Source: Spirodela intermedia (taxonomy: Eukaryota > Streptophyta > Magnoliopsida > Alismatales > Araceae). Taken from it: 64,000 bases of DNA. Below, one piece after another: positions 45,357-55,262 of this stretch (position 1 is the stretch's first letter; every line of letters begins with the position of its first letter). The position numbers and the translations under genes are program-made. The stretch is from NCBI GenBank assembly GCA_902729315.2, contig LR746268.1, forward strand, positions 8,749,005 to 8,813,004. The letters run 5' to 3'. The notes beneath the pieces are model-generated. The model did not search any database. It was not told the DNA's origin and was given only the letters and a program-made list of their open reading frames with translations.

Positions 45357-48145
45357 TCACAGGGCCACTGAGGTACCCTCCTTCTTGGGGATCTTGTTGC
45401 CCGGGAATGCATTCCGGGAGATGTCCACAAGGGCCTTGAAGCTGTAGGGCTCGTGCATGGACAGCTCCGACAGGACCTTCCTGTTCAACTGGATGTTCTC
45501 CTTCATCAGCCCGTGCATGAAGTTGCCGTAATTCACCTGAAAATGGCGAACGTCAGATATAGAGCTCGATAAACTAACTCATTCATAGGGTCCTCCACTC
45601 ATTTCGCAATTCCCCAAGTAACAACAGCATCCAGAATGAGAGAGCATATCCCATGCAGTATTGCAACAAGCAGGGACAGTGCCGGCATTCACAGTTCACT
45701 AGGGGAGATGATGAAGAACTGGAGAGAGGCTGGCTATTCAGTACCCAAGCAGCATAAAGACGGTCATCTATGTCAGACAAGGAAACATGGGCTGCGGTAA
45801 CCAGTGTTGGCATAAATAGAAATGTAGCTTCAGTCCTTCAAGATCACAAAGCTTCGTCCCATGAACCAGCAATAGATGAAAAGTGCTCTCTAACAAGATA
45901 ATCTGACCTTTCTTGCTTTGTGGCAGCATATATATACATATATATTTCCTTTCAGAAAGTGGGCGGCCTGAGATTTCATTGAAGAACGTATGGCGCAAAG
46001 TATATGACGAGAAGAACGCCCCTTGATTGAACACAATCAGCTCTGGAATGGTCGAGTGGAGTCCCAGATAAAGAAAAACACGAGTAGGCATAGTCGGAGA
46101 ATTTCCCTCCGTTATATATCAGAGCATCCGATGATGCAAACACATCACGGCATAGTTAATCAATTCACTACGCCATTAAATATAATGGAAGTTATAGTTA
46201 CTAAACGTCCACGAACATAGAGAACAAACATGAAATAACTTCACAGATCGACTTAAAGCCTATTTTCCCAACGACAGAGTAGTGACCTACTTTAAAAGAA
46301 ACCCGAAACATTAAACGCTAAACCCATCCAGTCAATGGTTTGACTCAATTTTCTCTATTTTCAATCAGGTTTTAGAGTATTATAATGATAACGGCCAGAA
46401 AAAGAAACTTGACATGCAAATTAGTTACTAGTTTTCCAAAACATTTTACCCGCGACTCCAAAGTAAGTTCATCAATGATGATCCTGCCAGGGCACAGAGT
46501 GATATCTTCACATCATCAATAGGCAGCATATCAAACAGGTCTCTGGTACGAGAGTTTCTCCAAATTAGAAGCACATTAACGAGCAGTTTTTCGTGTAAAT
46601 AGTAGAAATATTCAAGAGGTGAGCATGGAGTCAATAAGTCAGTTCACTCAATAATAATAGGCTCATCACACTAGATAAACAGTTGACCGGGTTTTGCGTT
46701 TACTCATTGATAAGGATCTGGGCAACCTCAGATTACAACAGATACTACAGCATTACCCATCTCAAAAGCTAAGTTCATGATGATAGCTTGCACGAAATCA
46801 GACAACCTTACATCAAACTGCTTACTGAAAATGCGTTTAAGTCGAGTTTCAGCAAGAAAGACACGATCAAGCGAGGCGAGGAAGCATAAATATTCCTTTC
46901 CAATAGTTTTTTTTTTGTTGCATTAGTTGCGACTTCATTAGCCATGCTGATTAGTGTACCTATTGTATTAGAATCTTCTGATGGTTTGCCAAGTTAAAGT
47001 ACTGCTGTTCTTCTCTTCTTTTTTTTTAGTTTTAATATTATAGCGATCATCAGACAACTGCTGCAACTTCCACTTCTATTGATTACAATTTTGTTTAATT
47101 TACACCATTGAGAGTTTTTTTCCCCCTTTTTGTTGCTGCACTGCAGCTATTTGTATGAATTTTGATCAAACCCAGATAATCAATAAAAAAATTGAAGATC
47201 AACTCTTCTCTTGTACTTTCTAGGTTTATGGAATAATGGATAGATCCAATAAATCAATTAAAAGAGACAAGCATGAATAGTGACTCTTTTCTGTTTTGTT
47301 TGCAGGGTAAACCCATGACTGCTTCATATAAATTAAATTGGTTCATGGTGTAGTCTGCCATCCCACCCAATAGACAATTCATATTCGTTTTCACAAGAAT
47401 CCTGCGTGGTAACGGGTTTCCATAAATGATGCCATATGCACAGTTGATGAGAAGGAGAAGATGATGAAGTCGAAAACCGCGCATCTTCCTTAACCAAGGG
47501 GAAACAAAGAATTCGGAAGAGAAACACGCGATCTCTGGTATCAAGGAATAAGCTAGAATTGGCTACTATAAGAGAAAAGGAAAGAGAATCGACTGCAGAA
47601 TCATCAATGGTGGGTGGTAGGGTAATGATGGATTATGCATTCTACTTTGGCGACCCTGCAGAAGCTTGTTTTATGTCTCAATGGAGCCAAAGAATAAGTC
47701 AAGATCATTCACAAGGTTTATCCCTAAAAATCAACGGTTTCCACACTGATAACCTGAAATGGCAAGCAATATGAAATTCTCCGCGGCCTTTACTTAAAGC
47801 TGTTGCTAATCCTGCTATCAAACGTCCAAGGTCGAAATCATTCCAGTACCCCCTATAATAGTTTCCGCGCTTCAACAGCCAATCGAACCAAGTTCTCGCA
47901 CCATTGAAAGAGATAGATAGATCAGGAAGCATTACGGTGGAGGAGGAGGGGCATCTTACTCCTTGAAGGCGCGTGCCGGCGTTGATGCGCTCGATCCAGA
48001 GGGATCGCATGTCCCGCTTCTTGTTGCGGCGGTCGCGGTACGAGTACTGCAGCGCCTTCTCCACTCGCTCCCTCGCGATCCGTATGCAGTTCTTGGCGCG
48101 GCCCCGGAACCCCTTCGCCAACTTGAAGATCTTGTCCTTGTTCAT
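45357..48145 (-). CDS. Mitochondrial large-subunit ribosomal protein bL20
   Basis: A nuclear gene for bL20, an early rRNA-binding protein of the organellar large subunit. Two exons, 48145-47960 and 45536-45357, joined in phase 0 at RLQG|VNYG; 366 nt, 121 residues. It starts [20 protein letters not shown] and continues [20 protein letters not shown], both highly conserved in bL20; exon 2 contains [20 protein letters not shown] and [17 protein letters not shown]. There is no long cleavable presequence, as in the plant mitochondrial form; chloroplast L20 is plastid-encoded. The intron is 2423 bp, far larger than the coding sequence. The promoter has a telo box and three site II elements. Confidence 0.95.
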
Positions 48146-48172
48146 CTTCTCCCCTCTGCGTCGTCCAGATCA

Positions 48173-48180
48173 AAACCCTA
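48173..48180 (+). promoter_or_regulatory. Telo box of the bL20m gene
   Basis: AAACCCTA at 48173-48180, 28-35 bp upstream of the start codon. The telo box is a known interstitial telomere-like motif in plant ribosomal-protein and translation genes that acts together with site II elements. Confidence 0.65.
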
Positions 48181-48289
48181 GCGCAGGATCGCGGGGCAGA
48201 TCCAGATCAAAGCCCTGCTAGAACAGACGAAGGGTTTATCGGGGATGGGGGGTGGTCACCGGAGGGTATCGCTGCTAAGGGGCGTTTCA

Positions 48290-48375
48290 TGGGCTGAGCT
48301 TTGGGCCTGATGGCCCGTTGTGATCTCTCTGCAAATATTATTTGCGAACGAATTATGGGTCGAACCAATTGGGCC
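48290..48375. promoter_or_regulatory. Site II element cluster upstream of bL20m
   Basis: TGGGCT at 48290-48295, TGGGCC at 48302-48307 and TGGGCC at 48370-48375, about 145-230 bp upstream of the start codon. Together with the telo box this is the canonical promoter layout for plant ribosomal and mitochondrial protein genes. The third element lies inside the left copy of the 48.3/49.5 kb direct repeat. Confidence 0.6.
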
Positions 48376-48545
48376 GAACTATCAGGTCCGTATCCAGCCT
48401 AGTAACCGCAAATGACTTCATAACGAGGATTAGAGAAAATATAAATTAAAAATGTTTATCAAACAGAAGTCCGCATTAGCACACCAAAAAAATGACAATC
48501 ACTCCTGAAAATGACCCATCAGCGCAAGCTCTTCTCTCTCTGTCT
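48334..48545 (+). repeat. Direct repeat, left copy
   Basis: About 210 bp that recurs in the same orientation at 49471-49665 at roughly 85-90 percent identity by eye. Shared blocks include TGACTTCATAACGAGGAT and TTTATCAAACAGAAGT. Both copies run straight into a long CT tract. The left copy has about a dozen extra bases including the TGGGCC site. Confidence 0.85.
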
Positions 48546-48584
48546 CTCCTCTCTCTCTATCTCTCTATCTCTCTCTCTCTCTCT

Positions 48585-48677
<93 letters not shown>
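48535..48677. repeat. Very long (CT)n microsatellite
   Basis: About 140 bp of CT with a few TAT/TGT interruptions in the first 50 bp; the longest tract in the window. Open frames across it are artefacts. Confidence 0.95.
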
Positions 48678-48680
<3 letters not shown>

Positions 48681-49196
48681 AGAGATCACAAGGAACCACG
48701 CGATGGGTAATTCAAAGGTTTCTCCTCCACCTGTTTCTTCCCCATAACCAGGGATATACACGAAGATCTGGAGCGCCCACAACGAACGAGATCAGGTCTG
48801 CCAATCAGTGAGAAGCCTCTGGCCATCGCTACGGCCCCTCTAATCGCTGGCAGCAGCCACCCTTAGTCTGCCTAACGTCATAAAAGACTCTCCGCAGCCG
48901 CATCGCCATTTCAAGTTAGGGTTGATAAATACGAACTCGGACCGGAAAAGAAAAATAGTCTCGCCACCTTTGCATGGTTCATGCACTAGTTTCAATTGGT
49001 GTTTAGTTGAAGTACTTGGCTTAAAAATGCCAAAGTCCACCATTACTATATTAGGATTGTGCCTACGCCTTGCCCTGATGTTTTTGCCTCTTAAGTCTTC
49101 AATCTGTGAAAAATCAGGCAAAGTCAACAATCTGAAGACCCAGTGCTCCATAATTCTCTACAAGTCTACTGTAGTAGCTTGTAATGTCTAACAAGC

Positions 49197-49393
49197 GAAA
49201 GATTGCACAGCGGATTCATCACAATCTGAAGAGCTATCACAGTTGGGGAAGTGGTGGTGTCAATAAGAGAATTGAACACTTCAACGGCTGTTGCAGACGT
49301 CTGAAGCTGTAAGAGACTGATCATGAGATCATTTGATCTGTTGATATCCAATTGAACTATGGTTAGGGCATTCTCTGCTAGAGAACTTCACCA
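49197..49393 (-). repeat. Dispersed repeat or gene fragment, copy A
   Basis: Related in inverted orientation to 57799-58031. On the minus strand the copy is open across much of its length, reading MDINRSNDLMISLLQLQT and AVEVFNSLIDTTTSPTVIAL. It has the look of decayed coding sequence, but I cannot name the parent. Confidence 0.7.
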
Positions 49394-49470
49394 GTCGTGG
49401 AAGGGATCCTTTTCAAGAATGCACACCAAATGTTTCTAAAGTGAGACCAGAAACATTATCATTTCTTGGC

Positions 49471-49653
49471 AATATCATTTGCAAACGAATTATGGGCTGA
49501 ATTCTCAGGTCCATATCCATCCTAGTAACTGTAAATGACTTCATAACGAGGATCAGAGAAAATTTACATTAAAAAATATTTATCAAACAGAAGTTCGCAT
49601 TAGTACACAAAAAAATGACAATCATACCTGAAAAAATGACCCATCATCACAAC

Positions 49654-49665
<12 letters not shown>
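49471..49665 (+). repeat. Direct repeat, right copy
   Basis: The second copy of the 48334-48545 sequence, about 1.14 kb away, also ending at a CT tract. It lacks the TGGGCC element present in the left copy. Confidence 0.85.

Positions 49666-49723
<58 letters not shown>
49659..49723. repeat. (CT)n microsatellite
   Basis: About 65 bp of CT following the right copy of the direct repeat. Confidence 0.95.
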
Positions 49724-49727
<4 letters not shown>

Positions 49728-49729
49728 TC

Positions 49730-52700
49730 TCACCTTCCCTCCTCCTTCCCTTTCTCTCTAAATTTTTTAGTCCACACTTGTACTAAAGTGACACCCTATC
49801 ATTGTGATCTAACATATGAGTTATTTGCTTGAGTGACCTATATTAGTTATCATCCTTGATGCCCAATCAGTCTTCCCACAAAATTTTTCAACTTAAATAA
49901 AGAAAGAACAATCTTCTTCACAATAAAAAAACATAAAAAATGAGGGAAACAAATTGTAACTCAACTAAGTTGAGGTTCACCCTACATATAACAGAAATAC
50001 ATGTGCCCAGCACATCAATAATATGACACTATCTTCTAAAATTAGTAGGCTCTTTAGCATGTATTGATTCTATTCAACTAGAGAGATCATTGATGTCTAT
50101 TCTACTATTTGATGTTCACATCTATTGGTGTGATTTTTGTTGCCACAATCAAATGTCTTCATGTCTAGGCATAGAAAAACTAAATTATTGATCTATAATT
50201 TTACCTATTGTCAGTATAGATTTGTGTTCGTCTAAATGCATTGCATTGCTGATGCTAACATTCACATGTTTTTTTATGTGCAACTATTGTGCATAAGAGA
50301 ACAATTGCACTAGTAGACAATGTGTCATTCCATTCTGTTTTGCTATCTCATCATAAGTTCAGACAAAGAGTATCTTATCACTGAACATTGATGTATATTG
50401 AACAAAAATTGAGATAAATATAATAGAATAATTTAGTTTCTTAGTTGCTGTCGCATTGTAGTATAAGTTTTTTCTCTCACAAACTATTCATAAGTTTTAT
50501 TGATTTTTCATCTATATGTGGTAAGGTCACAAAGAACATTATCAAGCTATCAATGAGCCCAAAATACCATTGTAAGTTTGTATGAGCTGTAATGAGTTAC
50601 ATACATTTTATGTTTTATTTGTTGTCTTTCATGATGCATAATTAATAATAACTCTTTAAATCCGTCTTAAAGTAGTATTAAACTCTTCTCAAGTGATTGA
50701 ATTTTGTTCACATTTAATATATATTTTTTCTTTCTTGATTACTTTATTCAACACCCTTTAGTTCACACATAACATTAGTGATCAATTATACTTTTTTGGA
50801 AGAGGAAATGAGGTTTATATTGAGGTTTTGAGAGATGAATGAACTTGAGTTCTAATAGCTTGTTTAGTTGTCAATGAATGTTCCGCCAAACATGTTGGTG
50901 TTATCTTGCATGCTGTCCACACCCAACATGAGTTTTAACTTTTGTTATGCCTCACATCAAAGTGGTAAACCTACCAAAAGAGATTTTAATAACAAGTCTT
51001 AGAACTCTAAGAGTTGTGCAACTCTAGACATGAGTTGCCATTATGTCTTGGCCTCCATTAACATGCATGTAATCATCATGCACATACCCCCTATGACACA
51101 TTTTCCATAGTGATGTCACGTTCTTTTAACACACACACATACTATTATGAGCATACACATTCTCTTGTATGTAGGCTCACCATAATGTACAACCTCATAT
51201 GTTTATTGCTGCTTAGTGACAATCATTTGAGGTTTTATAATCATCTTATTCACTATTATAATATATCTAGGTCTTAGATGATGATGAGGTAGGTCTTCTC
51301 ATCATGTTTTATTTTTTCTTGTAGCTAAAAGGTGTACAACAACTTTGGTTCTTGAAATCAAACTTTTACATAAGATGCAAATATCATGTTAATGAGAAAA
51401 TATGTCTACATGTGCTCAAATAATATAATCTATCCTTAGGATGAGGATAATAAACTCTAAAAAATGTCCTATTTATTAGACATAAAGTTGAAAGTGAACT
51501 TAATGTCTAACATGATAGATGATTTGCCACTAATGGTGAGCCATATAAACATGAGTCATTGTCATTTGAACAAATGAACTTTGGATATTATTTATTTCCA
51601 CAAGTCATCTCAGATGTCACTCTCCTCTCCTTAGGTTACCTCTATTGTAGAATCATTTTGACCTATCTTAAATGTCTTGATATGATTGTTATTACAATTA
51701 CCACCCTATGTATTATCATTGTCTCCATAGTGGTGAAGCTTAATATTATTAATGTTTACCACTAGAGTCAATTTTAGTTGAGGTAGTCTTATAATTCATC
51801 AGACCATCACTTGTTATCATTGCCAACTTCAAAATTCACACGTCTTAGTAATGTAATTTAATGTACATCAAAGTTTGAAGACTAGAGATGAAATTTTATA
51901 ACTTTGACTCATTTGACATATTATTGAAGTCCATGATTATTAAAGTGAAATACTTAATATACTCTAATGTTTCAAAGGGTAAGAGTTGATTTGAGTGAGT
52001 CTATATCCATTCAAGTATTTTTCATTGTGAGGAATGTATTCATTAATTCCTTTATAAGCTATTTTAACATGGTGATGGGAATCCTAGTCTAGTTCGTTGT
52101 CTCATAGCATTTGTTGAGAGTTCCAAGTTGGTGAAGATTACCTTCTCCTCGTAGTATGTGTTGCCCACCTTGGAGGTCAAAATTTAAAATCAAAATTCTC
52201 AAATCCCTCAACATTGTGTGCCCCCACATATGCTTTGAGTTTGGGGAGCTTGATGAATCCTTGCACAATATGTTTATTATAAGGGACTTTGCTACATCCC
52301 ACAATACAATAAGGTTTGAGCTAGGCCCTAGTTCATTGCTCTTACAAGCACATTATTTGGGAAATATTAAGTGGCTTATAAATAATTTTTGATCTGTTCT
52401 ATAATAGCAAATAGCACACAAATATGTTCTTTCATGCAAGTGTGCCTTTAGAACTTGCTGCAAATGAGCCCATCTAATCTTCTCTTGGGAGGTTCAAACT
52501 GAAACAAAGTTTAAATATTATTATTTTTATTTATAATTGTGGAATACACAAAATAGATAAACAATTACTATCTCATTCAACATGTCAATAGTATGTCATT
52601 TGCTTCTGACATACTAGTATCATTGGCACTTGATCTGATGCCTTATTCGACTAATGAGGTTGTTGTCACCTATCCTATTGTCCTACATAACAAGTGTAGG

Positions 52701-52950
52701 TTTTGACACCTACTCCATACTCTTACTTGACTAACAAATCCATTGAAACGTATACCATATCATTGCTCAATCGGTGAAGTTGTTAGTATTTATTATATTA
52801 TCTTATTTGACTGGTAAAATTGTTTGCACCTTTTCTTAAATCTTGCTCAATTGATAAAAGCCGCTAGTACCAGTTAAATCATCCTCTGTGAGGGCTGGAA
52901 TTGCTGAGGCTTATCCTATTCCGTACTTAATAGTGGCGAGATATTTCCCA
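49730..52950. other. AT-rich, CpG-depleted block of old repeats
   Basis: No credible gene. By eye I find only about fifteen CpG dinucleotides in 3.1 kb, several-fold fewer than base composition predicts, while TpG and CpA are common. That is the signature of long-methylated transposon remains. No conserved transposase or polymerase motif is readable. CpG density returns abruptly near 52990. Confidence 0.6.
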
Positions 52951-54107
52951 GCGCTATATTCAGTGGTCAATAATGTGTTGACGTGGACTTATATCTAGAC
53001 AGGTGGAGATGGGCCCCGCGGGAACTTATGTCCCCCCGCCTCGTCCGGTGTTGATCTCCGGTCTCCACGTACCAGTTAGCAGCACGATCACGATGATTGG
53101 GCAACTTGTTGACCGTTGGTTTGAACCGAGTATGCTGCTTACATCATATTTTTAATATTTTTATACTAATGTCACCTCGTCTTAATAAAACTGGGCAAGA
53201 TATTCCACGTCGGTCTCCTCGACGGCTGCCCTCCACGCTAGCCCCCGGTATTGGCAGGGTGGTTATGTCGGAAAGACTGCCGATGGTGGTCCCCGCACGA
53301 TCCCGGGGATCCGATTGGTCAAGAGCTCGCTAAAAGTAGAAAGCCGCCTCTTTCCCGCCATCAAAAACCGAATCTGACAGGCCTCCTCTTCCGCGGCCAG
53401 CATTGTCCGAGCTTTGCCCGCGAAGTACGTCAGAAGCCGCCGAAAATATCCCGAGCCCAACTTGCCCACTCGGGTGGTCCGAAAGTCTACGCGTCGACCC
53501 CGCAGTAAATTGGTCCGCGTCCGAATTTTATCCATAAAAACGGAGTCTTTCTTCCTTCTGGGTCGACCCATTTGAAGCAAGAAGCACCGCGCCCGCGGAT
53601 TCTGAAAATATCTCGCAGTTATCGACGGTTGTGATCTGATCGGAGCGCCCCCCGGCCATTCCCGCGGAAAAAAGTACCTCCACGTGGCCGACTTCTCCCC
53701 TTTGAACGCCACGTTATTCACATTTGTCTCTCTTCAGATGTGCGGCGGGGCAGCCACATAATTTTTTTGCGTCCACGTCGACGGGTTCCCGAGAAGCGGA
53801 GGGGGGGCCACGTAGGCGCCGGGATCACCATAGGAGGGGCCTCGTCCTCCACCGCCGGTCCCTTCATTGCGGCTCCTCTCTTCCATTCGTTCTCTCCCTG
53901 CCAATATTTATACCCGCCATTGAATAGGTGCGCTATCGTATCCAGGGAATCTTTTCCTCGCCTCTCCTTCGACATCCACAGAGCAGCCGCAGCAGCCGCA
54001 GCAGCAGCAGCAGCAGCATCGACAGAAGAAGAACGCAGAAGCAGGAGAGGGAAAGAGAGGGAGAGGCGCTTCGTCGCCGTCGCAGCAGTGACGATTGTCG
54101 TGGGTAG
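52951..54107. other. BIC promoter and 5' leader
   Basis: CpG-rich sequence with G-box/ACGT cores, a TATTTATA core-promoter motif at about 53905-53912, and a CAG/CCG trinucleotide run at 53984-54018 in the leader. Open frames on both strands here are composition artefacts. Confidence 0.5.
53681..53687. promoter_or_regulatory. G-box upstream of BIC
   Basis: CACGTGG about 420 bp upstream of the BIC start codon, with further ACGT cores near 53770 and 53810. G-boxes are bound by HY5 and PIF factors. Arabidopsis BIC genes are induced by light through HY5, so the site is plausible but untested. Confidence 0.45.
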
Positions 54108-54560
54108 ATGGCGTCACCGGTGAGTCCGCCGTCGGATGCGGAGGCGACCCGAGCGGAGAATCTCCTCAGGAACACGGCCATGGGAGCGGCGGCAGAGCGG
54201 AAGGAGGAGGAGGGGGATCGCCGCCGAGGGAGACCCGGGTGCCCGGCATACGAAGACGGCGTCTTGGTCCCCGGGGAAGCGGCGGCGGTGGTGGTGGTGG
54301 CGGTGCCAGAGCCGGCGAGGGAGGAAGAGGACTGCGGGAGGGAGAGGCTGAAGAGGCACCGGGTGGCGATGGCGGGGCACGTCTGGATACCGGACACGTG
54401 GGGGCAGGAGAAGCTGCTCAAGGACTGGGTTGACTGCGCCGCCATCGACCGGACGCTCGTGCCCAACGGGCTCCTCTCGGCGAGGGAGGCCCTCGCGGAG
54501 GAGTGCCGCCGGGCCAACTCCAGCGGCTTCCCGATTGAGAGCCGCTGTCTCAGCGCATGA
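54108..54560 (+). CDS. BIC1: BIC (Blue-light Inhibitor of Cryptochromes) family protein
   Basis: A single-exon gene for 150 residues. The BIC core (about residues 80-125) reads [20 protein letters not shown] and continues [14 protein letters not shown], then [20 protein letters not shown], matching the cryptochrome-interacting domain of BIC1/BIC2. These proteins bind photoexcited CRY2 in the nucleus and block its dimerisation, damping blue-light signalling. The N-terminal 80 residues are low complexity with a Glu/Arg-rich stretch and a Val run; family members are similarly variable there. The start is the first ATG after the leader (GTGGGTAGATGGCG). The BIC1 versus BIC2 assignment is not certain. 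Confidence 0.92.
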   Translation: MASPVSPPSDAEATRAENLLRNTAMGAAAERKEEEGDRRRGRPGCPAYEDGVLVPGEAAAVVVVAVPEPAREEEDCGRERLKRHRVAMAGHVWIPDTWGQEKLLKDWVDCAAIDRTLVPNGLLSAREALAEECRRANSSGFPIESRCLSA

Positions 54561-55262
54561 CCTTCCCCATCTCTCTCTTTCTCCATCCTCCATTGTTCGT
54601 CACGGGGTTTGCATCTTCCCCCCCCCCCCGGACGGAAATAATGAGGAAATATACGCCAAATCTCTTTAAAAAAAACCCTTTTTTTTCCCTTTCTCCGATT
54701 TGGGAATTCATTCGACTGTGCATCCCGCCCATGATGTTTCTTTCGGTTCCTGATGATGATCATTGGAAGAAAATCTGTCCTTATCCATCTCTCCTTCGCC
54801 ATCTTGGTCCATCTTCTCGATCCTGTACGCGTCACCGGCGTCGTTCCTGAGAAGCTCGCGCTGGATTCGGATTTTTCGTGGACGAAATAATGTAAAAAAT
54901 TATCCGATTATCGACGTGGGTGATCCTAATGCTCTCATCGGGCGCATACGCTTGATGTATTCAACGAATTAATCAGCCGAGAAAATGGGTTCCAAGACGA
55001 AGAAGTCACAAAAGAAGACGGAAAATCTGAGGGAGATTTTCTGGGTAGATTTACGGGGCCCCTTTATTTGTTGGGGCTCGTCGCACTTAGGTCTGTGGAA
55101 CGACAGAGTACAGTCAGGTCGGACCCCAAGCGAGGGTTTTTGGGTCCGCAGTCGGGCCGACGGCGCCTTTTCCGTAAAACCCTGGTGGAGGAAAGGGAGG
55201 AACGAAGGTGGGCATTCCTTCTTCTGTTCCGAAGGTCTCCGTTGACTCTTGTGGATCACACC
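54561..55262. other. BIC 3' flank and EF-Ts upstream region
   Basis: No gene is seen. Open frames around 54985-55245 begin MGSKTKKSQKK and overlap the EF-Ts leader; they resemble nothing known. Confidence 0.55.

Noticed and set aside
48492-48782. Open frames reading (SL)n or (ER)n on either strand of the CT tracts
   Set aside because: Pure dinucleotide repeats stay open in several frames; these are not genes. The same applies near 37.6, 38.2, 42.2 and 22.3 kb.
53263-53721. 152-codon minus-strand frame in the BIC promoter
   Set aside because: It has no domain and mixed basic composition, and lies in the CpG-rich promoter.
53933-54835. 300-codon minus-strand frame over BIC
   Set aside because: It is low-complexity Ser/Leu/Arg opposite the BIC coding exon and CAG leader; the sense strand encodes a clear family protein.
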